Below, piece by piece: positions 1 through 9,187 of a DNA stretch of 64,000 nt (positions are counted from its first letter, which is position 1; every line of letters begins with the position of its first letter). The stretch lies in NCBI RefSeq assembly GCF_016863475.1, contig NZ_BOOY01000002.1:89428-153427 (forward strand). The letters run 5' to 3'. The translations under genes were made by a program, and so were the position numbers. The notes beneath the pieces were generated by a model that saw nothing but the letters and a program-made list of their open reading frames with translations, was not told the DNA's origin and made no database searches. Source of the stretch: Spirilliplanes yamanashiensis (GTDB lineage Bacteria > Actinomycetota > Actinomycetes > Mycobacteriales > Micromonosporaceae).

Positions 1-248
1 CGGACACGCCGAACGGAATGCCATGATCGGGCTGGAATGGCATGGACGGGGTCGTTCTGGCGCTCGGAAGGGATCGGTTACGGTGGCGGGCAGTCGGGCG
101 GCTTCACCCCACTGCGAACTTTTTTCCGGATTCCCCTGGGCAAATTTCGCGATTCCGGCGCGTGTCGCGGCCGCGACTCTTGCGGTGACCTGGGATCCAA
201 CCATTAGCGTGCCAACGTGAACCCCACTCCGGGCGTCCTGGGCTGATC
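1..248. other. intergenic / window edge, no gene seen
   Basis: No reading frame here has the codon bias or a recognisable domain of a real gene. It includes a stretch that is less GC-rich than its surroundings (around 118-160), which probably holds the promoter of the downstream metallopeptidase gene; no clear -35/-10 pair is evident. Confidence 0.4.
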
Positions 249-782
249 ATGGCCAGGACGCGGAAACCCGTCGTCGAGGTGCGGCGCAGTCAGCGCCGCC
301 GCCGGACGGTGTCCGCGTACCGGGACGGCGAGCGCATCGTCGTCCTGATCCCGGACCAGTTCAGCCGGGCGGAAGAGACCGAGTGGGTGGCGCGGATGCT
401 GGCCCGCCTCGAGGCGCGCGAGGAACGCATCCGGCGCACCGACGACGAACTGCACGCCCGCGCGCGGCGCCTGATCGCCCGCTACCTGCCCGACCACGCC
501 CGCACCGCGGTGCCCGAGAGCGTGCGCTGGGTCAACAACCAGAACGGCCGGTGGGGCTCCTGCACGCCCGCCGACCGCAGCATCCGCATCTCGCACCGGA
601 TCCAGGAGATGCCCGACTGGGTCATCGACTACGTGCTGCTGCACGAGCTGGCGCACCTGGTCGTGCCGAGCCACAGCACCGCGTTCTGGAACCTGGTGGC
701 CCGCTACCCGAAGGCCGAGCGCGCCCGCGGCTACCTGGAGGGCGTCTCGGCCGCCGCCGGCCTGGTGATGGCGGAGGACTGA
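249..782 (+). CDS. YgjP-like (DUF45) zinc metallopeptidase
   Basis: A 177-residue protein with the zinc-peptidase motif HELAH at about residues 132-136 and a probable third zinc ligand H142 in the following SHSTAFW stretch, the arrangement of the YgjP/DUF45 (SprT-like) metallopeptidase family. The segment NNQNGRWGSC just upstream (about 97-105) is also typical of that family. No signal peptide or membrane segment, so it should be cytoplasmic. The very basic N-terminus is usual. The substrate is unknown for this family. The ATG start is the first in frame; no strong ribosome-binding site is visible. It stands alone, followed by a 68-base gap. Confidence 0.85.
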   Translation: MARTRKPVVEVRRSQRRRRTVSAYRDGERIVVLIPDQFSRAEETEWVARMLARLEAREERIRRTDDELHARARRLIARYLPDHARTAVPESVRWVNNQNGRWGSCTPADRSIRISHRIQEMPDWVIDYVLLHELAHLVVPSHSTAFWNLVARYPKAERARGYLEGVSAAAGLVMAED

Positions 783-850
783 CGCCGCCGGCGTGCGGGC
801 CCCGCCGCCCGGCCGCCACGACCCGTGGCGTGTCCGGCTAGCCTCGCCGG

Positions 851-1450
851 GTGAGGCGTGTCGTGGTGGCCCTGCTCGTGCCCGTGCCGTGGAGCCCGCC
901 CGGTGTCGACCCCGGCGCGTGGCGGGCCGCGCTCGCCGAGGACGTCGTCGACCTGCTGGCCATGATGGCCGAGGTGGAACCGGCGATCGCCGCCACCGCC
1001 GCCGACCGGGCCCTCGCCGAGGCCATCGCCTGGCCGGGCATGCCGATCTACGAGGTGCCCGCCGCCACCACGGGGCCGGTGTTCGCCGCGGCGGCCGCGG
1101 ACGGGTTCGAGCAGGCGGCCGTGCTGGCCGCCGACGCGGCCGACGTGCCCGGCCTGACGCTCGGCAAGCTGCTGCGCCCGCTCACCACCCGGCCGGCCGC
1201 CGTGGCGACGGCCGGGCCGGACGGCGGGCTGCTGGGGGTGGCGGCGCGGCTGCCCGCGCCCGGCTGGCTGCCGGACGCCGACCTCGACGCGACGAGCACC
1301 GCGGAGCTGCGCCGGGCCGCGCCGACGCCGGGCGACGTGGCGGCGGCCCCGGCGTGGCGGCGGCTGCGCGGGCCCGCCGACCTGGCCACCCTGGACCCGG
1401 CCGTGGAGGGCTGGGACACGACCAGGGCGCTACTGTCCGGCGGGTCCTGA
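851..1450 (+). CDS. uncharacterised protein, possibly degenerate DUF2064/glycosyltransferase-like
   Basis: A 199-residue Ala-rich protein starting at GTG. I do not recognise it with certainty. The section around residues 95-140 (ADVPGL, then GPDGGLLGVAARLPAPGWLP) resembles the part of DUF2064 nucleotide-sugar-transferase-like proteins that reads D-x-P-x-L followed by EDGGYYLIGL and an aromatic residue, but the N-terminal nucleotide-binding motif of that family is not obvious. It may be a diverged, non-catalytic member. Its 3' end overlaps the 3' end of the convergent DUF2342 gene by 21 bases. No signal peptide is seen. Confidence 0.55.
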   Translation: MRRVVVALLVPVPWSPPGVDPGAWRAALAEDVVDLLAMMAEVEPAIAATAADRALAEAIAWPGMPIYEVPAATTGPVFAAAAADGFEQAAVLAADAADVPGLTLGKLLRPLTTRPAAVATAGPDGGLLGVAARLPAPGWLPDADLDATSTAELRRAAPTPGDVAAAPAWRRLRGPADLATLDPAVEGWDTTRALLSGGS

Positions 1451-2683
1451 CTCCGACGGCCCCGGGCCGTCCAGGCCGTCCAGCTCGCTGATGTCCCACG
1501 ACGACTCCGCGCGGGCGAACGCCGCCGGGTCGGCGAAGTCCTCCTCGGTCGGCAGCAGGTCGGGGTGGCCCCACAGGGCGTCGCGGCCGGCGACGCCGCG
1601 CGCCTCGGTCAGCGCCGCCCACAGCGCGGCGGCCTCGCGCAGCCGGCGCGGGCGCAGTTCGAGCCCGACCAGCGCGGCGAACGTCTGCTCGGCGGGCCCG
1701 CCGGCCGCCCGGCGGCGCCGGAACGCCTCGCCGAGCTGCACCGACGAGGGCAGCCGGTCGGCGACCGCGGTGTCCACCACGTGCCCGACCCAGCCCTCGA
1801 CGAGCGCGAGCGCCGTCTCCAGCCGGTTGAGGGCGGCCTGCTGCTGCGGCGTGTCCTCGGGGGTGAAGATGCCCTCCAGCGCCATCGCCTGCATCGACTC
1901 GGGGTCGGCCGGGTCGACCCGCGACATGGCCTCCTCGATCGCCTCGCGGTTGACCGTGATGCCGTTGGCGTACGTCTCGACGGCGTGCAGCACGTGCGCG
2001 CGCAGCCACGGGACGTGCTCGAACAGCCGCTGGTGGGCGGCCTCGCGCAGCGCCACGTACAGCCGCACCTGATCCTCGGGCAGTTCGAGGCCCTCGCCGT
2101 ACGCCCGGATGTTGGCCGGGATGAGCGCGGCCTGGCCGGCCGGGCCCAGCGGCAGGCCGATGTCGCCGGCGGAGAGCACCTCGGCGGCGAGGCTGCCGAG
2201 CGCCTGGCCGAGCTGGCCGCCGAACAGCGCGCCGCCGAGCGTGGCGACCATCGACTGCATGGGGCCGAGCTGGGCGCGGGCCTCCTCGGGCACCAGGTCG
2301 CCCATGGCGCCGACCATGCGGCCCGCGACGGGGTTGCACAGCTTCTTCCACACGTCGAGCGTGTTGTAGATCCACTGGTTGCGGTTCCAGGCGATGGGCT
2401 GGCGGATGCCGGACGGCAGCGCCGACGCGGGCTCCAGCCACAGGTCGGCGAGGCGCAGCGCCTCGGTCACCGCGTGGTGCTCGTGGGGGGACACCGTCGG
2501 GTCGCCCTGGGCGCTGAGCTGGCTCGCCGCGACCTGGCGGGCCAGGTCCCAGTTGACCGGGCCGTCGCCCGGGGCCGTGAACAGCTGCTGCAGCTGGGCC
2601 ATGAACTGCTGCATCTGCTGCGGGTCGGAGGGATCGGGCGGCTGGGCGCCCGGCAGGGAGAAGCCGAACGGGATATCAGGCAC
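1430..2683 (-). CDS. zinc-dependent metalloprotease-like protein, DUF2342 (Zincin_2) family
   Basis: A 417-residue cytoplasmic protein that matches the actinobacterial DUF2342/COG5282 family along its length: a proline-rich N-terminus beginning MPDIPFGF, a Gln/Met-rich helix, the LREAAHQRLF segment that aligns with the presumed zinc-binding helix, and ALVEGWVGHVVD further on. Biochemical function is not established for the family. It diverges from the PDZ protease gene across about 90 bases that must hold both promoters; the same divergent arrangement next to a UPF0182 gene occurs in mycobacteria (Rv3193c-Rv3195 area, from memory). The ATG start is followed by the conserved N-terminus. Confidence 0.85.
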   Translation of the reverse strand: MPDIPFGFSLPGAQPPDPSDPQQMQQFMAQLQQLFTAPGDGPVNWDLARQVAASQLSAQGDPTVSPHEHHAVTEALRLADLWLEPASALPSGIRQPIAWNRNQWIYNTLDVWKKLCNPVAGRMVGAMGDLVPEEARAQLGPMQSMVATLGGALFGGQLGQALGSLAAEVLSAGDIGLPLGPAGQAALIPANIRAYGEGLELPEDQVRLYVALREAAHQRLFEHVPWLRAHVLHAVETYANGITVNREAIEEAMSRVDPADPESMQAMALEGIFTPEDTPQQQAALNRLETALALVEGWVGHVVDTAVADRLPSSVQLGEAFRRRRAAGGPAEQTFAALVGLELRPRRLREAAALWAALTEARGVAGRDALWGHPDLLPTEEDFADPAAFARAESSWDISELDGLDGPGPSESGPAGQ

Positions 2684-2772
2684 CCGTCCACCGTACGCGC
2701 GTGCGACACCCGTCGGCTGGCTCCGGCGATCAGCTCAGAGAGAACTCAGGGTGGGTCGGTACGCTCACGCGC

Positions 2773-3798
2773 ATGAAACGTCGTGGTCTCACCGTGCTGC
2801 TCGGCGCGCTCCTGACGGCGCTGCTCGCGGTCGGGGTGATGACCGTGCCCATGCCGTACGTGGTGCTGAAGCCCGGCCCGACCGTGAACACGCTCGGCGT
2901 GGAGAACGGCAAGGAAGTCATCAAGATCACGGGCACCGACACGTCCACGTCCACGGGGCAGCTCCGCCTGACCACGGTGGGGGTGCAGCCCGACGTCGAG
3001 CTGGTGTGGGCGATCGAGGGCTGGTTCTCCGGCGACGAGGCCGTGGTGCCGCGCGAGCTGATCTACCCGCCCGACCAGACGCAGGACGAGGTCGAGGAGC
3101 GCAACGCCGAGGACTTCGAGCGCTCCCAGTTCAGCGCCGAGACCGCCGCGCTGTCCGAGCTGGGCTACCCGGTGCGCGTCACGGTCGAGAAGCTCACCGC
3201 CGGCGGCGCCGCCGAGAACGTGCTGAAGGTGGGCGACGTCATCACCGCCGTCGACGGCGCGCCGGTCACCACCACCGCCGCACTCACCGAGGCGATCACG
3301 GCGAAGCCGGCCGGCACCGCGTTCGCCATCGCCTACGAGCGGGCCGGCAAGGCCGCCACCGTCTCGATCACCTCGAAGGCGGGCGAGGGCGGCCGGCCGC
3401 TCATCGGCGTGCAGGTCGAGCCGAAGCAGGAGCACGCGTTCACGCTCGACATCGAGCTGGACGAGATCGGCGGGCCCAGCGCGGGCCTCATGTTCAGCCT
3501 GGGCATCATCGACAAGCTGCGCCCCGAGGACCTCACCGGCGGCAAGGTCATCGCCGGCACCGGCACCATCGACGACGCGGGCGCGGTCGGCCCGATCGGC
3601 GGCATCGCCCAGAAGCTGCGCGGCGCCAAGTCCGCCGGCGCGACCGCGTTCCTGGTGCCCGAGGCCAACTGCGCCGAGGCCGTCCGCAACGCCGTCGACG
3701 GGCTGACCATGGCGAAGGTCGGCACCCTCAAGGAGGCGCTGACCGCGCTGGAGACCCTGCGCGACGGCGGCACCCCGACCCCGTGCCCGGCGTCATGA
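2773..3798 (+). CDS. PDZ-domain, Lon-like (S16) membrane-anchored serine protease, YlbL-type
   Basis: A 341-residue protein with one N-terminal membrane segment (about 5-25), a PDZ domain (about 130-205) and a C-terminal Lon-type protease domain. The catalytic serine lies in GGPSAG (S236) and the catalytic lysine in GGIAQK (K281), the Ser-Lys dyad of S16 peptidases. The protease domain therefore probably faces outward. YlbL-type proteins act in envelope proteolysis. I chose ATG 2773 because the membrane segment follows directly; an in-frame upstream start would add 24 unrelated residues. It is followed after 120 bases by the UPF0182 gene on the same strand. Confidence 0.9.
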   Translation: MKRRGLTVLLGALLTALLAVGVMTVPMPYVVLKPGPTVNTLGVENGKEVIKITGTDTSTSTGQLRLTTVGVQPDVELVWAIEGWFSGDEAVVPRELIYPPDQTQDEVEERNAEDFERSQFSAETAALSELGYPVRVTVEKLTAGGAAENVLKVGDVITAVDGAPVTTTAALTEAITAKPAGTAFAIAYERAGKAATVSITSKAGEGGRPLIGVQVEPKQEHAFTLDIELDEIGGPSAGLMFSLGIIDKLRPEDLTGGKVIAGTGTIDDAGAVGPIGGIAQKLRGAKSAGATAFLVPEANCAEAVRNAVDGLTMAKVGTLKEALTALETLRDGGTPTPCPAS

Positions 3799-3919
3799 AC
3801 CCCGCCCCAGGCGTCGATCGGGTCGCATTGTGCGGGCAAGCCCCGGAGCGTACGGACACGCGCCGTAGTCTTCAACCAGCGACTGTCAAGCGGACGATAC
3901 CGAGTGTTCGGAGCCGATA

Positions 3920-6892
3920 GTGGTCATGCGTAATACCCCCCTTCCGAGGATGAGCCGGCGCGGCCGCGTCACGATCGGCGTCCTCGTCGGGGTGTTCCTG
4001 CTCTTCACCCTGCTCAGCTGGGGCGTCGACGCGTGGACGGACTGGCTGTGGTTCGAGGAGGTCGACTACACCGGCGTCTTCACCGGCGTGCTCGTCACCC
4101 GGCTGCTGCTGTTCCTGTCGGTCGGCCTGGCCATGGCGCTCGTCGTCGGCGGCAACCTCTACCTGGCGTACCGGCTGCGCCCGCTGCTGCGCCCGCACTC
4201 CGCCGAGCAGGCCACGCTCGAGCGGTACCGGATGGCGCTCACCCCGCGGCTGGGCGCCTGGATCGGCATCGTCTCCGTCCTGATCGGCTTCTTCGCCGGG
4301 CTCTCCGCCCAGGGCCGCTGGCAGGACTGGCTGCTGTTCCAGAACTCGACGCCGTTCGGCGTGCGCGACCCTGAGTTCAACGTGGATGTGGGCTTCTACG
4401 TCTTCGACTACCCGATGCTGCGCTACTTCCTCGGCGTCGGGTTCACCGCGATCGTGCTGTCGGTCCTCGGCGCGCTCGCCGTGCACTACGTCTTCGGCGG
4501 GGTGCGGCTGCAGGGCATCGGCGACCGCATGACCACCGCCGCCCGCGCCCACCTGACCTCGCTGGTCGCGGTGTTCGTGCTGCTCAAGGCCGTGGCCTAC
4601 ATCCTCGACCGGCGGGCGCTGCTGCTCGCCTACAACGAGGGCACCGGCCTCTACGGCGCCGGCTACACCGACGTGAACGCGTTGCTGCCCGCCAAGGAGA
4701 TCCTCGCCTACATCTCCATCGTGGTCGCCATCGCGATCATCATCTTCTCGAACGCCTGGATGCGGAACCTCGTGTGGCCGGGCGTCTCGCTCGCCCTGCT
4801 CGGCATCTCCGCCGTCGCCATCGGCGGCATCTACCCGCTGGCCGTGCAGACCTTCGAGGTCAAGCCGAGCCTGCGGGACAAGGAGGCGCAGTACATCGAC
4901 CGCTCGATCAAGGCCACCCGGACGGCGTTCGGCCTCGACAAGGCCAAGATGCAGGGGTACGGGGCGACGAACCTGACCCCGCCCGCCGACCTGGCCACCG
5001 AGCCCAACGCCACCAACGTGCGGCTGGTCGACCCGAGCCTGGTGGCGCAGGCGTACACCCTGCGCCAGCAGGTCCGGCCGTTCTACGACTTCGGCGAGAA
5101 GCTCGACATCGACCGCTACGAGGTCGACGGCAAGGTGCAGGACTACGTCGTCGGCCTGCGCGAGATCAACGACGCCGAGCTGACCACCCAGCAGCGCAAC
5201 TGGCTCAACCGGCACACCGTCTTCACCCACGGCTACGGCCTGGTGGCCGCGCCGACGAACCGGATCTGCGACGGCTTCCCGTTCTTCGTCTCCGGCTTCC
5301 TCGGCAACCAGAACCAGCAGCAGGGCTGCTCGTCGGCGGGCGAGCAGATCGAGGTCAAGCAGCCGCGCGTGTACTTCGGCGAGAAGACCACCGAGTACGC
5401 CATCGTCGGCGCCGGCGACCCCGACCGCAACGTCGAGTTCGACCGCCCGATCGGCGCCAGCGAGGGCCAGGAGCAGTACTACACGTACACCGGCACCGGC
5501 GGCGTCGAGATCGGCGCCTTCCACCGCCGGCTGCTGTTCGCCATCAAGAACGCCGAGAGCAACTTCCTGCTCTCCGACGCGGTGAACGAGAACTCCAAGC
5601 TCATGTACGTGCGTGACCCGCGCTCGCGCGTCGAGAAGGTCGCGCCGTTCCTCACCATCGACGGCGACCCGTACCCGGCGGCCATCGACGGCCGGATCAA
5701 GTGGATCCTGGACGGCTACACGACCGCGGCGACCTACCCGTACGCGCAGCGCATCAACCTGCAGTCCGAGACCACCGACGAGCTCACCAACCGGGGCACC
5801 TTCGCCCTGGCCGGCGACAACGTCAACTACATGCGCAACTCGGTGAAGGCGACCGTCGACGCGTACGACGGCACCGTCGAGCTGTACGAGTGGGACGACA
5901 CCGACCCGGTCCTCAAGAGCTGGAACAAGGCGTTCGACGGCCTCGTCACGCCGAAGGCGCAGATCCCCGAGTCGCTGACGGAGCACTTCCGCTACCCGGC
6001 CGACCTGTTCAAGGTGCAGCGCAACCTGCTCGCCCAGTTCCACGTCACCAGCCCGGAGGAGTACTTCTCGGGCCAGGACTTCTGGCAGGTCCCCAACGTT
6101 CCGGACGCCCCGGACACCGGCGTCAAGCAGCCGCCGTTCTACCTGAACACGAAGCTGCCCGGCCAGAACGAGACCCGCTTCCAGCTCACCTCCGCGGTCA
6201 CCCCGCGCGGCCGGGAGAACCTGGCGGCGATCGTCTCCGGCAGCTACGTGGGCGGCCAGCCCAGCCTGGAGGTGCTGGAACTGCCCGACCAGACGGCCGT
6301 CCTCGGCCCCGGGCAGGTCCACCAGACCATGACGAACGCGGCCGCCGTCCGGCAGGAACTCACCCTGCTGCAGAGCAACCAGGCGCAGGTCCAGTACGGC
6401 AACCTGCTCTCGCTGCCCGTCGGCGACGGCATGCTCTACGTCGAACCGGTGTACGTGCGCAGCAACCAGGCGAACGCCGTACCCCTGCTCCAGAAGGTCC
6501 TCATGTCCTACGGCGACGGCCGCTACGTGGTCCTCGCCAACGACCTGAGCTCCGGCCTGAAGCAACTCGTCGACCAGAGCAAGCAGGCGGCCCCGCCGCC
6601 ACCGGCCACCGGCACCCCGCCGCCCCCGGCCGGCCAGCCCACCCCGACACCCACCACGACCACACCGGCCCCACCGCCGCCGCTCGGCGACACCAGCCTG
6701 GCGGCCGCGGCCGCCCGGGTCGACGCGGCCATCAACGAGGTCAAGGCCGCCCAGGCGTCGGGCGACTTCGCCCGCTACGGCCAGGCCCTGAACAACCTCC
6801 AGACCGCGATGGCGGACTTCCAGGCCGCCCAGCGCGCCGCCGGCGGCACCCCCGCACCCACCGGGGCACCCGCACCGACACCCAGCGGCTGA
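3920..6892 (+). CDS. UPF0182 family large membrane protein
   Basis: A 990-residue protein of the UPF0182/COG1615 family, near the usual length of about 1000. The N-terminal third has about seven membrane segments, followed by a large probably extracytoplasmic domain containing conserved aromatic-rich stretches, then a Pro/Thr-rich linker (about 890-930) and a short helical tail. Function is unknown. The start may be GTG 3920 or the ATG two codons later. A strong intrinsic terminator follows at once. Adjacent to the YlbL-like protease in many actinobacteria, which may point to a shared envelope role. Confidence 0.92.
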   Translation: MVMRNTPLPRMSRRGRVTIGVLVGVFLLFTLLSWGVDAWTDWLWFEEVDYTGVFTGVLVTRLLLFLSVGLAMALVVGGNLYLAYRLRPLLRPHSAEQATLERYRMALTPRLGAWIGIVSVLIGFFAGLSAQGRWQDWLLFQNSTPFGVRDPEFNVDVGFYVFDYPMLRYFLGVGFTAIVLSVLGALAVHYVFGGVRLQGIGDRMTTAARAHLTSLVAVFVLLKAVAYILDRRALLLAYNEGTGLYGAGYTDVNALLPAKEILAYISIVVAIAIIIFSNAWMRNLVWPGVSLALLGISAVAIGGIYPLAVQTFEVKPSLRDKEAQYIDRSIKATRTAFGLDKAKMQGYGATNLTPPADLATEPNATNVRLVDPSLVAQAYTLRQQVRPFYDFGEKLDIDRYEVDGKVQDYVVGLREINDAELTTQQRNWLNRHTVFTHGYGLVAAPTNRICDGFPFFVSGFLGNQNQQQGCSSAGEQIEVKQPRVYFGEKTTEYAIVGAGDPDRNVEFDRPIGASEGQEQYYTYTGTGGVEIGAFHRRLLFAIKNAESNFLLSDAVNENSKLMYVRDPRSRVEKVAPFLTIDGDPYPAAIDGRIKWILDGYTTAATYPYAQRINLQSETTDELTNRGTFALAGDNVNYMRNSVKATVDAYDGTVELYEWDDTDPVLKSWNKAFDGLVTPKAQIPESLTEHFRYPADLFKVQRNLLAQFHVTSPEEYFSGQDFWQVPNVPDAPDTGVKQPPFYLNTKLPGQNETRFQLTSAVTPRGRENLAAIVSGSYVGGQPSLEVLELPDQTAVLGPGQVHQTMTNAAAVRQELTLLQSNQAQVQYGNLLSLPVGDGMLYVEPVYVRSNQANAVPLLQKVLMSYGDGRYVVLANDLSSGLKQLVDQSKQAAPPPPATGTPPPPAGQPTPTPTTTTPAPPPPLGDTSLAAAAARVDAAINEVKAAQASGDFARYGQALNNLQTAMADFQAAQRAAGGTPAPTGAPAPTPSG

Positions 6893-6906
6893 CCCCGCTG
6901 CCCCGA

Positions 6907-6943
6907 CGGGCCCGGCACCGAATCCTGGTGCCGGGCCCGTTTT
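6907..6943 (+). terminator. intrinsic terminator after UPF0182 gene
   Basis: A perfect 13-bp GC-rich stem (6907-6919 with 6927-6939) with a 7-base loop, followed by TTTT. It begins 14 bases after the UPF0182 stop codon. Confidence 0.9.
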
Positions 6944-7025
6944 GGCTGGTCAGGGCGGTGTGGGCTGGGTTACGGCGGGGCGTTTTGCAGGCGGAGGACC
7001 GGGTGCGCTAGTGTTAACGAGCCGA

Positions 7026-7099
7026 CGCGGGGTGGAGCAGCTCGGTAGCTCGCTGGGCTCATAACCCAGAGGTCGCAGGTTCAAATCCTGTCCCCGCTA
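7026..7099 (+). tRNA. initiator tRNA-fMet (anticodon CAT)
   Basis: The 74 bases fold as a full cloverleaf: acceptor CGCGGGG/CCCCGCT, anticodon loop CTCATAA giving CAT, and T-loop TTCAAAT. Initiator hallmarks are present: no Watson-Crick pair at position 1:72 (C with T) and three G-C pairs stacked on the anticodon loop (GGG/CCC). The 3' CCA is not encoded (the next bases are CAA), so it must be added after transcription. Confidence 0.97.
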
Positions 7100-7106
7100 C
7101 AAAGGG

Positions 7107-7141
7107 AAACGGCCCTTCAGGGAAACCTGAGGGGCCGTTTT
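7107..7141 (+). terminator. intrinsic terminator after tRNA-fMet
   Basis: A 15-bp stem (7107-7121 with 7126-7140, one wobble pair) with a GAAA loop, ending in TTTT; it begins 7 bases after the tRNA. Confidence 0.9.
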
Positions 7142-7165
7142 CGCGTCCCGGGCTAGGTTGGGCGG

Positions 7166-7630
7166 ATGACGCCTGAGACCGCTGCCGCGGACCCCGGCCC
7201 GCTCGCCCGCGCCCTCGTCGCCGACAACTCGTACCTCACGCTGGCGACCGCCGGCGCCGACGGGACGCCGTGGGCCACCCCGGTCTGGTACGCCGCCCGC
7301 GACCTCGCCGAGTTCGTGTGGGCGTCGAAGCCGGGCGCGCGGCACTCCCGCAACATCGCGGAGAACCCGCGGGTGTCGCTCGTGGTCTTCGACTCCGGCA
7401 AGGCGCCGGGCGAGGGCAGCGCCCTGTACGTCGCCGCGGACGCCGCCCTCGTCGACGATGCCACCTTCGCGGACGCGCTCGCCGTCTACAGTGGCCGGTC
7501 GGTCGAGCGCGGGCTGGGCGGGTGGGACGCGGCGCGGCTGCGGGAGCCCGCCCGGCACCGGCTGTACCGGGCGGTGGTGCGGGAGGCGTACGTGCTCGAC
7601 GACCACGACGAGCGGATCAGGGTGCCGTGA
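7166..7630 (+). CDS. pyridoxamine 5'-phosphate oxidase-fold (flavin/F420-binding split barrel) protein
   Basis: A 154-residue protein with the PNPOx-like split-barrel pattern: an N-terminal strand SYLTLATAGADGTPWATPVWY, then a VWASKPGARHSRNIAENPRVSLVVFD block typical of actinobacterial PPOX-class/FDOR proteins. Such proteins bind FMN or F420 and reduce various substrates; which cofactor is used cannot be told from sequence alone. No signal peptide. It lies alone between the tRNA and a convergent hypothetical gene. ATG 7166 is the only sensible start. Confidence 0.85.
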   Translation: MTPETAAADPGPLARALVADNSYLTLATAGADGTPWATPVWYAARDLAEFVWASKPGARHSRNIAENPRVSLVVFDSGKAPGEGSALYVAADAALVDDATFADALAVYSGRSVERGLGGWDAARLREPARHRLYRAVVREAYVLDDHDERIRVP

Positions 7631-7640
7631 CCCGGGCGGG

Positions 7641-8186
7641 TCAGTCCAGTGTGTACTCGGTGTACACCTCGTAGCCCGCGGTCACCTTCAGGTGGAACGT
7701 CATCGGGTTGAGGTCGGTGCCGTCGCCCCACACGCCCGTGCCGCGGCACGTCAGCAGGACGGGGTCGGGGCCACCGGCGACGGGGAAGCGGTAGTCGGCG
7801 CGGCCGTCGTGGACGAGCTGCAGCTCCTGCACCGTCAGCAGGTAGCGGTCGACGTCGGACTGCACCAGGGTCTGCTCGGCGGCGTCCCAGCCGAGGTGCC
7901 GGCAGTCGTAGCGTCTGACGAGGTCGCGGGCGGTCGCCTCCGTCGGCGTGCTGCCCGGCGCGTGCGGGCCGACGCGCAGGTCGATCCGCGGCGGCAGCGC
8001 GGCCATGAACCGCTCCTGCCGCGCGATGTACGGGTCGACGCTCGTGACCCGGACCTCGGACCGTCCCGCCAGCGCGGCGCCCATCGCGCACGCCCCGCCG
8101 GCGACGACCGCGGCCAGGCCGGCCGCGAGCAGCCGGCCGAACCGGCGGTCGGGGGCCGCCGGGGGCGGTGCGATGTCGTCGGTCAT
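7641..8186 (-). CDS. uncharacterised membrane-anchored or secreted protein
   Basis: A 181-residue protein with a Pro-rich cytoplasmic head, one hydrophobic segment (about 18-40, LLAAGLAAVVAGGACAMGAAL) and an outer domain with two cysteines (in RYDCRHLG and LLTCRGTG) that could form a disulfide. The C-terminal half is strand-rich. I do not recognise a family. It converges on the PNPOx-fold gene with a 10-base gap. Confidence 0.7.
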   Translation of the reverse strand: MTDDIAPPPAAPDRRFGRLLAAGLAAVVAGGACAMGAALAGRSEVRVTSVDPYIARQERFMAALPPRIDLRVGPHAPGSTPTEATARDLVRRYDCRHLGWDAAEQTLVQSDVDRYLLTVQELQLVHDGRADYRFPVAGGPDPVLLTCRGTGVWGDGTDLNPMTFHLKVTAGYEVYTEYTLD

Positions 8187-8300
8187 GCGAACGCCTCGGC
8201 CGGGGAGGAGGGCAACCCCTCCGACGTTAGGGCGACCGGGTTGCGGGCGCGGTGCCCGGCGGTGGCGGCTCGGTGGCGGCGACGGTGTGGCCGCGGATCG

Positions 8301-9173
8301 TCACGAGGGGCGCAGGTGGGCGACGATCGCCGCGCGGGCCTCGCGGGCCTCGGGGACGGGGAGCAGCGGGTAGGCGTGGATGGCGTCCTGCTGTTCGTGG
8401 TAGGTCAGCCTGGTGTCCGCCGGGAGGCGGTCGCGCAGGGCGCGGCAGTCGGCCAGGGTGATGTCGCGGGTGCCCACGAGCAGGTGCAGCGGCGGCAGGT
8501 CGCGCAGGTCGCCGTAGAGGGGGCTGATGCGCGGGTCCGTCAGGGGCAGGCCGTTCGCCCAGGCGGCGGCCATCGGGCGCAGGCCCGGGCGGGACAGCCA
8601 CGGGTCGTGGGGTTCGAGGGCGTCGATCTCCGGGTTGGTCATCGACAGGTCGAGCCAGGGGGCGATGAGGGTCAGGCTCGCGACGGGGGTGGCCTGGGCG
8701 GTGGCCTGGGCGGTGGCCAGGGCCAGGCCGCCGCCGGCGGAGTCGCCGACGAGGTGGCAGCGGCGGCCGGCGGTGGACAGCTCGGCGACCAGGGTGGTGA
8801 CGAAGGCCAGGGCGCGCAGGCCGTCGTGGTGCGGGGCCAGGCCGTACAGGGCGACGTGCACCTCGCGGCCGCTGCGGTCGGCGAGGTGGGCGGCCAGGTC
8901 CCAGTGCTGGCGGACGATCTCGCTGACGTAGGCGCCGCCGTGCAGGTAGACGATCGGGTCGCCGGACGGTGGGGCCGTGCGCGGGCGGACCGCGTACACG
9001 TCGAAGCCGTCGACCTGGCGGCGGACGCAGCGGGGGCGCAGCGACCGGGGTGGGGCCGACGGGCCCTTCGGCAGGGCCAGGCGGGCCCGGCCGGCGGCCT
9101 CCGTGGCGAACCGGCGCCGGTAGGCGAGCCGGGTGAACAGGGCGACGCCTCGCATCTGCCAGCTCGCGGTCAT
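8301..9173 (-). CDS. alpha/beta hydrolase, hormone-sensitive-lipase type (esterase)
   Basis: A 290-residue serine hydrolase. YLHGGAYV at about 76-83 is the HGG oxyanion-hole motif of the HSL/family IV esterases, GDSAGG at 143-148 holds the nucleophile S145, and a late Asp and DAIHAYPLL histidine complete the triad. Likely acts on short acyl esters; the true substrate is unknown. The IS481 element is inserted 14 bases upstream of the start codon, so the gene has lost its native promoter and may now be read from the IS, whose transposase points the same way. Confidence 0.9.
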   Translation of the reverse strand: MTASWQMRGVALFTRLAYRRRFATEAAGRARLALPKGPSAPPRSLRPRCVRRQVDGFDVYAVRPRTAPPSGDPIVYLHGGAYVSEIVRQHWDLAAHLADRSGREVHVALYGLAPHHDGLRALAFVTTLVAELSTAGRRCHLVGDSAGGGLALATAQATAQATPVASLTLIAPWLDLSMTNPEIDALEPHDPWLSRPGLRPMAAAWANGLPLTDPRISPLYGDLRDLPPLHLLVGTRDITLADCRALRDRLPADTRLTYHEQQDAIHAYPLLPVPEAREARAAIVAHLRPS

Positions 9174-9181
9174 CCGCCCAC

Positions 9182-9187
9182 CCTAGG
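9182..9187. repeat. target-site duplication, left copy (CCTAGG)
   Basis: The 6-base palindrome CCTAGG directly flanks the left end of the IS and recurs at 10260-10265 beside the right end. It fits the NCTAGN target described for IS481. The transposase stop codon lies inside this copy. Confidence 0.85.

Noticed and set aside
3872..6565. Very long open frame antisense to the UPF0182 gene
   Set aside because: High third-position GC opens antisense frames. The sense frame has a clear family match and the antisense translation is low-complexity with repeated V/H/D/R.
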